This document shows, piece by piece, positions 22,265 to 33,446 of a stretch of DNA of 64,000 nucleotides. Origin of the DNA: Silene conica (taxonomy: Eukaryota > Streptophyta > Magnoliopsida > Caryophyllales > Caryophyllaceae); contig CM055313.2 in the NCBI GenBank assembly GCA_029255685.2, positions 29,508,579-29,572,578 on the forward strand, written 5' to 3'. Within the stretch, counting starts at the first letter, position 1, and each line of letters opens with the position of its first letter. The notes under the pieces were generated by a model. It searched no databases and was not told the DNA's origin. It saw only the letters and a list, made by a program, of their open reading frames with translations. The translations under genes and the position numbers were made by a program.

Positions 22265-22297
22265 AGTCGGTCGACCCGAAACATAGGTCGGTCGACC
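22265..22297. repeat. 12-mer pair, 9-bp spacer (X internal)
   Basis: AGTCGGTCGACC, CGAAACATA, GGTCGGTCGACC, the reverse-complement form. Confidence 0.9.
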
Positions 22298-23318
22298 TGC
22301 CCATCTGTCCCAGTCTGTTCGTTTCTTCCTTGAAATCGTGCAACCATCTTGGGTACTTGAGTAGCATTGCTAGCCACCAAAACCTCCCAGCTTACGCTGG
22401 TTTGGGGAGGTTTTTCTCGTGCGCTTCATAATCCAGTGAGTTCTTTCCATTTTTTTCTTGCATCTTATCTTCTCTTTAATTTTGTGAAACCTTTACTTAG
22501 GCTAATGCACAATGGGGACATTGTGCGGGTTGGTTTGGGGAATGGTTTCGTGTCACATGCATTGCATTCCGTCACACGTTTATTACATTTCCATATTGCA
22601 TTGTTTTTCTTTATTTCTCTTGCATATACAAAAGAAAAAAAATACAAAAAAATTCAAAAAATTCAAAAAATTCAAAAAAATGCACGTTTATTTTAGCATA
22701 TAGGTCGAGTCGGAACGAGAGTATTTCAAGGATGATTTTTCCATCTTACATGTTTATGCCTTTACCTTGCCTTGTCAACTTGTTTTAGTATAAGAGTCTT
22801 TTGCATATCTACGAGTTTTTGTCAAACTATCTGTATATCTTGAGACTTGACTTATACCTTGGCAACCTACTATACATTCTGAAGTTTTAGAGCCTTATTC
22901 CTGGTTTCATTTTTAAACCAGTTGTCTAGGATGTGAGTAGTACTCCCCTTGGAACATGTTACATCAATATGCATAAACATGAACTTGAATTGCTATATAC
23001 TTGTTTTTACTATCTCGTTTTGTGAGTCTTGATACGTGCATTTGGGACCCCTTTTCTCTTATTTACCCATAAGCCTTACATAGCCAAAATTGCCTTTTTA
23101 TTCCCCCAAAACTACATCCCATACTTAGCCTACCTTTCCAAGCTAGTATTTGTGGTCTTTGGTTTGAGTTTTGAGGCATCTTGGTTTATATGCTATCTTG
23201 AGCAAAAAGAGAAAGAAGGAAGAAAAGAAAGAAAGAAAAGAAAAAGAACAGAAAAAGAAAGAAAAAGAAAGAAAGAAAAGAAAAACGAAAAAAAAAAATC
23301 AAACGTACACAGGAAATA

Positions 23319-23351
23319 GGTCGACCGACCACCTTCATGGGTCGGCCGACC
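23319..23351. repeat. 12-mer pair, 9-bp spacer (X internal)
   Basis: GGTCGACCGACC, ACCTTCATG, GGTCGGCCGACC. Confidence 0.9.
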
Positions 23352-24013
23352 ACCTGACAACATCAGAATGAAAAAAAAAATTCGTTCCAAATTCCCTTTC
23401 TTTTATATGTTATCACTCCCGTACTTCATTCAAAATATTTAGGAGTCCTTTCTTATATTTAATGTGAGAGTTGTGCTACAAAAGAGCACTTCCTTAATAT
23501 CAAAAGTTGTGAATTATGTTGTTGGGAAACGGTTTTACTAGCTTGGCTACTAACCCCACATGTCCAAAAACATCTTAACCACTTTTTACCTTTTACCTCA
23601 CATATCTTTCATTACCTCAATTGCATGTATCCGGGTCACTTGATGAGTGTGTTAATACATAGTTGTAGAATTCTTGTTCATGTTAGATTGCAGGCATGTT
23701 TCCATGGGTCGCAGTTAGGTGAGTGTCTCAACAAAATTACTTCTTTCTATCTTCTACATATACTCACCATTTGCTTCATGAGTGTCTCGAGCGTACCGCG
23801 AGAGTCCATGGTATAAAGTCTCTACAGTCTCTAGTTTTGCAAAGTTTGACAACACCATAACTCGTTTGCATGATTCAAATATTTTCTCATTTTATACTTG
23901 GCATTGGTTTAGGCTTACATGTATATTTTGCTCTGAGATTGAAATCGTTCCATTAAGTTAAGATCGAGTCTACTTCTTGCTTGAGGGCAAGCAAGGGTTT
24001 GGTTTGGGGAATT

Positions 24014-24125
24014 TGATGCGTGTCTATTTTATGATGTTTTACATCTATTTTCACACGCATTTTAGACCTCATTTACGATGTTTTAGCATTTATTTCCCAA
24101 CAATCGTCTACTTTCGTATTTTTAT
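24014..24125 (+). repeat. X 3' LTR, first 112 bases
   Basis: Starts TGATGCGTGTC after the PPT and is cut at TTTAT (24121-24125) by the Gypsy insertion. It continues at 40312. Confidence 0.9.
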
Positions 24126-24869
24126 TGTAAAACCCCTCGCGAAAGCGGAAATGTAAACATACAAAAGTACTAAAAAAATGCAGCGGAATTTGAACTTTTT
24201 CTAACAATCTAAACATGCGAGAAGTATTAAACTGAAACTGGAAACTGAAATAAACATAAATAAATAAGTAACAGTTCTAAGTACTGAAATGAAATATATA
24301 CACAGCCTGGGATGGAACATCCCTACAGGTACCAAAACGTAAAGTATCAAAAGTCTAAGAGTCTAGCTAACGATAGGGTATAAGTCATATGATGAAGGAT
24401 CATCACTCGCTAGCCCTCCTGTGAACCCCGATCCAATCCAGCCTGTACCTACATACATGAAAACATGTACGCCACAATCAGTGGGGAGTGACTAGAGTTC
24501 TCCTAGCCACCTTTTGTGACAACACGTAACAGATAAAGCAATACAGAATGCTCCAACATATAATAACATGTGAAGCATAACATCTCATCAACTGTCTCAA
24601 CTATCATGCGATACTAATGCATAGCTCTCAACCCAACTTCATAAACCGTTAGGAAGGAGAGCCGGTTTCCCTACTGGTTACCCAGTCGGGGGGTCTTTCC
24701 GTCCAACTATTTATGAAACCGATCAAAGAGTCATCCCATGCCTTGGATGAACAATACTAAAGTCAAACATAAGACTCCTCAACAACAGCATCTGAAACAT
24801 CAGTAGACACATCTATATCTGACACTGTACCAACACTAGGCAAGCAGATAGATTCAGCAAGTATAAGGT

Positions 24870-25375
24870 TCAGCGGTCAGCTTAAGACATAACCTATATA
24901 CCAAAACATTCAGCAAGTAAAAAGGTTCAGCGGTCAACTTAAGACATAACCTAATTACCAAAACATTCAGCAAGCAAGGACTCAGAGGCCAGCTTAAGGC
25001 ATAGACTAGCATCCAAAAGTAAAGGACTCAGAGGCCAGCTTAAGGCATGTCCCTTCACTACATCACAAGGTACTAAACTCAGAGGCCAGCTTAAGGCATG
25101 TTCTAGCACCAAACATCTGCACTCCGGGTGAGGCGTTACGACCTAAATGCCCCGTTGTGCAGCTGCTCTACTCGTTAGACTCAGAGGCCAACTTAAGGCA
25201 TGTTCCAACGCGATCATCACAAACATGTCTGGACTCAGAGGCCAGCTTAAGGCATGTCCCAGACACGACAAACATACACATATAGGGCTCAGAGGCCAGC
25301 TTAAGGCATATCCCCATATATGACAAACAGCTCACGTATTAAGTTCAGAGGCCAGCTTAAGGCATAACTTAATAC
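24870..25375 (-). repeat. Minisatellite in Gypsy LTR
   Basis: About ten units centred on CAGAGGCCAGCTTAAGGCAT with variable spacers of 15-45 bases. The same array is in the other LTR at 38140-38645. On the minus strand the core reads TTAAGCTGGCCTCTG, matching TTAAGCTCACCTCTG of the solo LTR array. Confidence 0.88.
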
Positions 25376-25674
25376 GCATCAATACAATATCATACAAAGT
25401 CTATGAACTAATTTATAGTTCTACTTTTCTTAACCTCTAGTCAACACATAATTGACCCCGGGAACTAAGTTGAGGGAGAGTCGGTTTCCCCTTCGGTTAC
25501 CCGACCGGGGGGTCTCTATCCTCTCTCCATTCCCGAACCCAATATAGTGTCGCCCATCCTCCGGGGACCTCAAACACATATCAAAGACACAAGGAACGAG
25601 TTTCAATCAAAACCGATCAACCGTTTAAAAGTTATAAGCAAATTACGATTTCCAAAACATAGCCTACAGGGGCC

Positions 25675-26060
25675 CCCAGCCGGTCGGCAGGCAGCCGGTC
25701 GGCCGGCTGGTGGTCCTCTCAGCCTACTCTTTTCTTTCAAAGTAACACAACACAAGGACTCCCAGCCGGTCGGCAGGCAGCCGGTCGGCCGGCTGGGAAT
25801 CCCTTCCTAGCCTTCGCAAAATACGCATCCCATTCCCACATACGCTCCCAGCCGGCTGGGAGGCGGCCGGTCTGCCGGCTGGGATCCCTTTCTACTTACG
25901 GTTTTCGCATAACACAAGCAACACAAGGAGACCACCAGCCGGTCGGCAGGCAGCCGGTCGGCCGGCTGGCAGTCCCAAGTCTTATTTCTTCCAAAAAACG
26001 CAAAACACTCAAAAACACTCCCAGCCGGTCGACCGACCGCCGGTCGGTCGACCGGCTCAG
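25675..26060 (-). repeat. GC-rich dyad clusters in Gypsy LTR
   Basis: Five clusters such as CAGCCGGTCGGCAGGCAGCC punctuate AT-rich sequence. The last (26023-26057) is a perfect inverted repeat with 16-base arms and a GCC loop, and contains GGTCGACCGACC and its complement. The same clusters are at 38950-39332. Confidence 0.85.
26027..26053. repeat. 12-mer pair, 3-bp spacer (Gypsy LTR)
   Basis: GGTCGACCGACC, GCC, GGTCGGTCGACC; the flanks extend it to a perfect inverted repeat with 16-base arms. Same in the other LTR at 39302-39328. Confidence 0.9.
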
Positions 26061-27031
26061 AGAGCCTGATACGCAAAACGCAACTTTCCAGATTACGCAA
26101 AACATCAAAATTCGACACCAATCTTTAAGAATTACTACAAATGATGTTTACCCAACATTATCAATCATCCAATACTATTTCCTAGCAGCACATAAATCCC
26201 ATAACGATCCTCAAAACGGTTATAACAAGTATCCGTCGCAAAACATGAGTTTTTCAGAAAATAACATATGAGTATAAGAACATCAACAAGCATGAATTCT
26301 TCGCAACAAGACATTCCTAAGCATGTTACTAAGTCCTTTGATCATTAAACATTGACAAATATCAGTAACAAACATAAGAACACATCAAAACTTGCTAATA
26401 TTCACATTAAGGCCGAGTTTCTCATTATCGTCACCTCTCAAGCGATTCCGGCTAAAGATCCTCCTCAACTAAGTTGCTAACACCCTCTGGATCGTCTAAG
26501 CCCTCACCTACAAACATAAAAACGGAAATTTAGGACAGAGACGGATCTTTACCAAAATGGACAGATTTTTCGGAGTGAAAGAAATGAAAAACTAAAGTGA
26601 TAGATGGCTTGGAAATTTGATGAGGATTCCGAAAATGTTATTGTTACCTTGATTTGATCGACGGATGATGAAGAAAAGCTTGGAAAGAGATGAATAAAAA
26701 TGGAGGTTTTGTGGAGTTTGGTTTACAGTGGAAATGTTTTTCTTGGAGACGAAGATGTCGACAAAGGCCTTTAAAAGGGTACAAGAGTTGTCCTTTCCGT
26801 CACATTTAAAACGGGTTCGGATTTTAGAACGGGTTTGAGTTGTGAAATGAATTTACCAAGTTTGCATTCGTCTTAAGGACTTAAGGTTCTTAAGACGGAT
26901 ATTACTTATTATTAAAATATCTCACGATACATTAATAAAATATTTTCCGTTAAGTTATTAAAATATTATTTTATTACTTAAAATAATTAAAACGCTTAGA
27001 ATATATTTTACGAAAAATACGGGATGTTACA

Positions 27032-28920
27032 ATCACCCTATCTTCAAAAAGTTTCGTCCTCGAAACTCGAAAGTAGAAATAAGTACGAAACAACTAAAAC
27101 TTTCAAAATGAACCAGCGGGTCATGACAACTCAAAACTTTATCTTCCAAGAGGTTTTTAAGGAGCAAAAGATTTCAAGGCCCAAGTCTTGTCAATGGACG
27201 TTGGGATCCTCGTTACGTATTCGAGAGTCCGACATTCCAAATCTGAGACAAGCCCCAAAATTAAATCAGTCAAAATTCTAAAATTTAAGTCGATTCGGCG
27301 TTGATAAACACAGTACAGTTATCAGACGTCTCCAATAACACGTTCTGGTGGAAATCAACGCTGAGATCAGTTCAAATGGTAACACGTTCTGCTCTTCAAA
27401 ATCAAGTTTTCTTCAAAATGAACCTTTATTCCGAAATTCTTGAGAAAGTAGGATGGTAAAAATAACTAAAAGTCACTTCTAACGGGAAGAAGCAGTTGAA
27501 ATTCTCAAGGCAAATAAACTTTTTCCAAAATCAGTAAATTCCAAGTTAACCAAAAAGGAAACATATTTCAAAACAGCCGCTCGAGAGCGCGAGGACAGTG
27601 TCAAATTCTCAAAACCAATAAGATTTCCAGAAACAGTTACAACTTTCAAGGTTAACAAGGATGAAACGTTCCAAAAACAGTCATCGGGAGCGTAGAAACG
27701 GTCATAGAGATTACTTTCGACACGAAGGGTTGGGAGGTTTCAAGCCTCACAGCTGTCAGAACAACAATAAGGAGGGTTGGAAGAACGGAACAAACAAGTC
27801 GAAGGTTAAAGAAGACGGTAACCTTGCCAAACATGGGTATGCTAACCGCTCAATCCAAATCGAAACATCCTTTCAATGATCCTTAGTATACTCAAAAAGG
27901 CAATTTCAGTAACCTAGATGCTCACAATGGTTTCACGGTCCCTCTTAACCACTATCTCATCCGCAAAACTAGGTATTCCACAACAAGAAGGTTCCCAAAA
28001 CTCTCATTCAGTCTACACAGAAATCTGTTCAATTAGGGTTAAGGATCTCTCACTCCAGGTGGTAGTCTAGAACACATACCTCAGACCAAGGTTCACGCAT
28101 TCCCAAACTCTAAACCTGGATTCTATTAACATAAATTCTCCCAATCAATCAGGCCGTAGCCGAAATCATCTACATCCTTTGGTCCTACGTAGTTCAATAC
28201 CATCAAGTTTATCCTATGGGAGCATTTGAAATCCTAAGTCTTTCCTCAAACGATTCTGGTTCAAGGTTCCTCAAGGTCTAAAGCATTCTCGTCCCTCCAG
28301 TTACATATTCCCGAAATTTAGCTAACTCATCTCAGGTACTTCTTCTATTAACAATGAACTCCATTATCAGGTTACTAAACTCGTATGATGTATCCACTAT
28401 ACTCTCATTATAGTCCACCACACAACTACACCTAGATCAACGTGTTTCCGAACTACATCTCCCAGGGGATCATTCTAGCCCATCCTCAAACTGGTGAGGG
28501 TTCTAAGTTTTCCTTTAAGTCCTTTATCAAACGATTGCTAAGATCCATCAAGTACTGTAGGTCAACCACTCAATTAAATCCACAAGTCCTTTGAACGTGT
28601 TTCAACACTCTCACTCATTCCTCAACGACTCTCGTTGCTCGAGTTCAACAGCATTAACCTACTTAATTCACTTATCAGACAACATTGGTACCTTAAGCAT
28701 ATTCCTCGAAGTTACCTAATACTCTAAGTTCATCTAGGTCCTCAATTGGATATTCCAAACTTACAATTACCCAAAGCTTAGTAAGATTCTCACACCTAAC
28801 TTCCATTAAAGTCGTGTATAACCCTCTACCTAGCATAATTATCTCATCATTCACTTACTCTTCAAATTAGTAACATAACAACTCTAGGGTTACCCAACAC
28901 GTATTCAACAAGCTCTTTAG
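27032..28920 (-). other. Gypsy internal 3' region, non-coding
   Basis: Between the nested W element and the 3' LTR. No RT, integrase or protease motif is visible in any frame, and ORFs are short. The junction with the LTR has a stem-loop (27050-27067) and the GAAGATAGGGTGAT tract that acts as PPT. Confidence 0.7.
27050..27067 (-). other. Stem-loop beside Gypsy PPT
   Basis: On the minus strand AGTTTCG-AGGA-CGAAACT forms a 7-bp stem with a four-base loop, just upstream of the PPT. Stem-loops of the same shape but different stem sequence occur at the same place in W and Y. Confidence 0.7.
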
Positions 28921-28925
28921 GTTTC

Positions 28926-29668
28926 TGTAATACCTCGTATTTTGATTACAATATTTCGTATTTATATAGTCACGTGTTGATAATATTTGAATGATGTACC
29001 TCGTATTTTAGTATGACATTTATTGTGTATATTGACGTCTTGATCGTATTTGAACATTAGTATTCGATAATTATTTTATCGAATATGTAATGCCTTTTTT
29101 TGGGAAAACACGGGTTTCGATTTTATAAGTTGACTCGAGACTTAATATTATAAGTCTTATACTATGTTATCGTATGATATTAATCGTTATCGTAAGTATG
29201 TCAATTAAAGTTAATAATAACTTTGCCGTGTTATACGTGTATCGGGTTGGACTTCGGTTTGAATTATTTAACGTAGGTTGTGTGTGTATACGGGTCAAGT
29301 AACCATGCTATCCTTACCCGACCCATTTGTTTTCCCATAAACCCTAATAGGTATACCTATCACACGCATAACTCATCCCAAAAACCTAATTCCCGTTGGC
29401 CTCCTTTCGAAACCCTCACCCCCACTTTTTTTAAACTTTGGTGATGGCGGCTGGAGAACGAGACAGAGAGAGGGAGAGAGAGAGAGAGACGACGGCGGCG
29501 GTGGTACAAGGTGGTTGTCGTGACCTTTCGAACCGAAACCGACACGAGTATAGGTGAGTTTTATTCATATTTCGTTTTACGGTTTGTCTTTTCGTGGTTA
29601 GGGTGTCAGGTGGTCGTGGGATAGGTGCGGGGGTGAGGGTCGGGGTGTCAGACCGTCGGTGGTGGTCT
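28926..29668 (+). repeat. W truncated first LTR
   Basis: Matches 29951-30695 of the full LTR apart from a two-base shorter (GA)n tract. It breaks off at GGTGGTCT, fused to internal sequence beginning ATAATACCC. The two bases CT are shared by both parents of the junction, pointing to microhomology-mediated deletion. Confidence 0.9.
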
Positions 29669-29950
29669 ATAATACCCTGTATTTTCATAGTCCATAATAA
29701 TGAGTTGTTTATTTATGTTTTATCAAGATGACATATTATTTGTTAAGCAATTGCAAATTATTACTATTTGTTATAAGTACTTGTTAAATTATAAGTTGCG
29801 ACTTATGAACGGGAATTAGTGTTATTATGTTCCGAGTCTATATTGAGTATGTGGTATGTGTTGTCGTATGATTTATGCCTGAGTTTTGAGTACGGTGATA
29901 CGTGTGCGTGGTTGAACTTCGGGACGAAGTTCATTTTAAGGAGGGAAGAC
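29669..29950 (+). repeat. W duplicated internal 3' end
   Basis: 282 bases identical in layout to 33165-33446, including the hairpin GAACTTCGGGACGAAGTTC (29914-29932) and the PPT TTTTAAGGAGGGAAGAC just before the next LTR. Confidence 0.88.
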
Positions 29951-32230
29951 TGTAATACCTCGTATTTTGATTACAATATTTCGTATTTATATAGTCACGT
30001 GTTGATAATATTTGAATGATGTACCTCGTATTTTAGTATGACATTTATTGTGTATATTGACGTCTTGATCGTATTTGAACATTAGTATTCGATAATTATT
30101 TTATCGAATATGTAATGCCTTTTTTTGGGAAAACACGGGTTTCGATTTTATAAGTTGACTCGAGACTTAATATTATAAGTCTTATACTATGTTATCGTAT
30201 GATATTAATCGTTATCGTAAGTATGTCAATTAAAGTTAATAATAACTTTGCCGTGTTATACGTGTATCGGGTTGGACTTCGGTTTGAATTATTTAACGTA
30301 GGTTGTGTGTGTATACGGGTCAAGTAACCATGCTATCCTTACCCGACCCATTTGTTTTCCCATAAACCCTAATAGGTATACCTATCACACGCATAACTCA
30401 TCCCAAAAACCTAATTCCCGTTGGCCTCCTTTCGAAACCCTCACCCCCACTTTTTTTAAACTTTGGTGATGGCGGCTGGAGAACGAGACAGAGAGAGGGA
30501 GAGAGAGAGAGAGAGACGACGGCGGCGGTGGTACAAGGTGGTTGTCGTGACCTTTCGAACCGAAACCGACACGAGTATAGGTGAGTTTTATTCATATTTC
30601 GTTTTACGGTTTGTCTTTTCGTGGTTAGGGTGTCAGGTGGTCGTGGGATAGGTGCGGGGGTGAGGGTCGGGGTGTCAGACCGTCGGTGGTGGTCTTGGTT
30701 GTCAGAGTTAACGGTTGGCGTCGGGTTTACGGGTTTTGGGTCTGTTGTCGTATAAGGGTATTGGGGGTGGTGCTACTGTTGACTCGGGGGAGGTCGACAC
30801 GGTGGTAGCACAGTCATGGTCTTGGTCTCGTGTAAAGGGTTGTGTCGGGGTTTGCGAGTGGTGGTTGCGGGGGCTGTTTCTAGACGGTGCGTGATGGCTA
30901 GACGATGAACCACGCCTGGTTATGGCCATGGTTCATCTCTCCGGTGGGAGTCGACGTCGTTCTAGGTGTTGGTTGTGGCGGCTGCCGGCAGAGGGAGGCT
31001 AGCGTGGTGTTTATGTTGGTTGCCGCGGGGTAGTTTAGGTTTGTCGCGGGATAGGGTTTGTTTGTGTGTGTTTTAGTATTTTTTTTGTCATATTATTATT
31101 ATTTTATTATTATTATTATTACTTAGTATTAATAGTAGTTACATGAACTACGTAATACTACACTCTTATTATTTTATTATTATTATCATATTATTATTTA
31201 GTATTAGTAGTAGTTACATGAACTACGTAATTGTCATTTTTTTTGGGAAGGTCACTATTTCGGGTAGTTTCCTTTTCGGGAAACTTCCCGTGTTTGGAAG
31301 TTAGTACATTATTTCGGGTAGTTTTCTTTTCGGGAAACTTCTCGTGTTTGGAAGTTATTACATTTGGCATTTCGTTACTATTCTAAATATACGGGTTAAG
31401 TGAAGAATTGTAATCGTTAAATATTATATGTTTAGGTGACATTTTCCGTGTGGAACACTTTTAGCAGCTGCGCAAGTGACAATTTCATCCGCGGTTGAGG
31501 TAGGGGAAGTACGGGTATATGACGATGTATAAACTGTTCTTATTTATTATTAAGCATGTTTGTGATATAATACCATGTGATCGTATTTAGTGTTATCTAT
31601 ATTATTCTGTGTTATGATACAATGTGGAGATAAAGGGTCTGTGTTTGGTGCGGAGATAAAGGGTCTGTGATTGGTGCGGAGATAAAGGGTCTGTGATTGG
31701 TGTGGAGTATATTGGGTCTTGTGATTGGTGTGGAGTATATTGGGTCTTGTGACTGGTGCGGAGTATATTGGGTCTTGTGATTGGTGTGGAGGTAACGGGT
31801 CTTGTGATCGGTGCGGAGTTTATTTGGCGTTGGATCGGTGCGGAGTATATTATATTGTTGTCTTATTTATCTTTCTACTCAACCTCGCGGTTGACCCTGT
31901 GTATTCGTGTACACCTACGATGATCCGGAATGGGGAGTAGATTTCACAGGTCAGTGACAGATGGACCAGGAGCTTGGGCATGGAGAGAGACATGGCATGA
32001 ACCTACTTAGAGATTAGATCACAGTTAGATATCGTCAGTTGTACTTTCATTATATCAAGTTTGGAACTCGTAATTGTTGTAATACCAAGTTCAAATTTAA
32101 TCAGTATTTATATAAATTACCTTGGGTTTGTTACCTTGTTATTCACTACCTCGGATATTCCGGGATGGTAACGGTCCTATTTATTTGAGAATGTCTTGCT
32201 AAAGGCTCTTAAATGAATGGGGGTGTTACA
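29951..32230 (+). repeat. W middle LTR (5' LTR of the full unit)
   Basis: 2280 bases, from TGTAATACCTCG to GGGGGTGTTACA. It is the same length as 33447-35726; I noticed only two substitutions (near 30738 and 30819). It contains a (GA)n tract, TTA-rich segments, paired CGGGTAGTTT...CGGGAAACTT blocks (31258-31350) and a minisatellite at 31625-31850. The apparent ORFs are low-complexity. Confidence 0.93.
31625..31850 (+). repeat. W LTR minisatellite
   Basis: About nine units of 25-29 bases built on GGTGCGGAGATAAAGGGTCT or GGTGTGGAGTATATTGGGTC. The same array lies at 35121-35346. Confidence 0.85.
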
Positions 32231-33446
32231 AATTGGTATCAGAGAGAACGATCCTCAGGCCTAAACCAAATGAACAATAATGAATGTAGGAAGAGTCTAA
32301 TAAAATGAACCCCGAGATGAAACTGATAGGCGCCCCAAAAAGGAACGGGATGAGTTAGGGGCCCCCTCAAACCAGACCTGGGCCCTTTCTGTTCTGTCTC
32401 GGGAACCCAATGAGAGTAATTGAAGAGTGGGGTAGATTATATAGTGACCTAGTTATCTTGTGCTAACAATTTTTGCAGGGGCGGAATGAGGTAAGTAATG
32501 ATGTGTACATGGTTAATGATGCATTGTATTCTATGAGTTTGATATTGGAATTGAGATGAGAATTGTTACTGGCATTGGGTTAGGAGTTATTAGGCCGTTG
32601 TGCCATATTGTATTTTCGGTCCAGTGTGACCTTGGTTATTGAGTTATATTTTGAGTTGAAAGCGACTTTGAGATGGATGTATTGCTTGCGTTTTATTCCG
32701 CCGGTTCACTCACCCCTTGTCTTTGGTCTTAGGTTCGACGATGAGAATATGATACTTAGTTACCCGGAGTTATTTATAAGACGAAGTAATGGGTGAGACG
32801 GAGTTATAAGCTGGAAAATTTTATAATGAGGTTACGGGGACGTAACCATGTTTTAAGGAGGATAGGATTGTAAAATCTTAATGATTTTATGGTATGGCTA
32901 GTTGTTATGACATGATCATGATTAATTCGGTTGTGCATTTAATTGTGTTTCGTGAAAGTACTCTTTAATTTAATTATACGTTAAACTTTGGGGACAAAGT
33001 TTTCTTAACGAGGGTAGAATGTAATATTTCGTGTTTTAAAGTACCTTTATTAGCCTTGGGGTTATGTGGTATCACGTTTTGTGTTCGTTACATGCCTAGT
33101 GACCAGATTGTTGACCATGGGATGGTGAACTTCGGGACGAAGTTCTTTTTAAGGAGGGAAGACTATAATACCCTGTATTTTCATAGTCCATAATAATGAG
33201 TTGTTTATTTATGTTTTATCAAGATGACATATTATTTGTTAAGCAATTGCAAATTATTACTATTTGTTATAAGTACTTGTTAAATTATAAGTTGCGACTT
33301 ATGAACGGGAATTAGTGTTATTATGTTTCGAGTCTATATTGAGTATGTGGTATGTGTTGTCGTATGATTTATGCCTGAGTTTTGAGTACGGTGATACGTG
33401 TGCGTGGTTGAACTTCGGGACGAAGTTCATTTTAAGGAGGGAAGAC
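32231..33446 (+). other. W internal region, non-coding
   Basis: Starts with the PBS TGGTATCAGAG at 32234 (initiator tRNA-Met type) and ends in the PPT at 33429-33446. No gag or pol is encoded. The 3' half holds four successive stem-loop plus PPT-like junctions (32830, 32984, 33127 and 33410), each followed by a TGTAA or TATAA start resembling an LTR 5' end. Confidence 0.88.
33410..33428 (+). other. W stem-loop before functional PPT
   Basis: GAACTTCG-GGA-CGAAGTTC, an 8-bp stem with a three-base loop, immediately followed by ATTTTAAGGAGGGAAGAC and the LTR. An identical copy is at 29914. Confidence 0.75.

Larger units (their letters stand above)
22014..24013 (+). other. X non-coding 3' internal region
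   Basis: No credible ORF. From 22261 it is collinear with Z (2326-4045). It includes a GAAAGAAAG-type purine tract (23205-23300), two GGTCGNNCGACC pairs, and ends in the PPT GGTTTGGTTTGGGGAATT (to 24013). Athila elements often keep a long non-coding or env-like segment here, but I see no envelope-like protein. Confidence 0.75.
24126..27031 (-). repeat. Gypsy 3' LTR (minus strand)
   Basis: Reading on the minus strand it starts TGTAACATCCC at 27031 and ends GGGGTTTTACA at 24126. It contains a minisatellite with CAGAGGCCAGCTTAAGGCAT units (24870-25375) and GC-rich dyad clusters (25675-26060). Confidence 0.92.

Noticed and set aside
25547-26121. Frames with PADRL/GRQPVGR-type repeats in Gypsy and solo LTRs
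   Set aside because: The 15-bp period of the GC dyads is divisible by three, so it opens frames by chance; they are LTR sequence.
24126-27031. LTR at 24126 paired with the solo LTR at 17333 as one element
   Set aside because: Opposite orientation, different TSDs (TTTAT versus ATACC) and clear divergence; the true partner is 37396-40306.
30398-30651. Arg/Glu-repeat frames in the W LTR (also 29360-29688 and 33894-34147)
   Set aside because: They come from the (GA)n tract and surrounding LTR; identical in each LTR copy, with no gene context.
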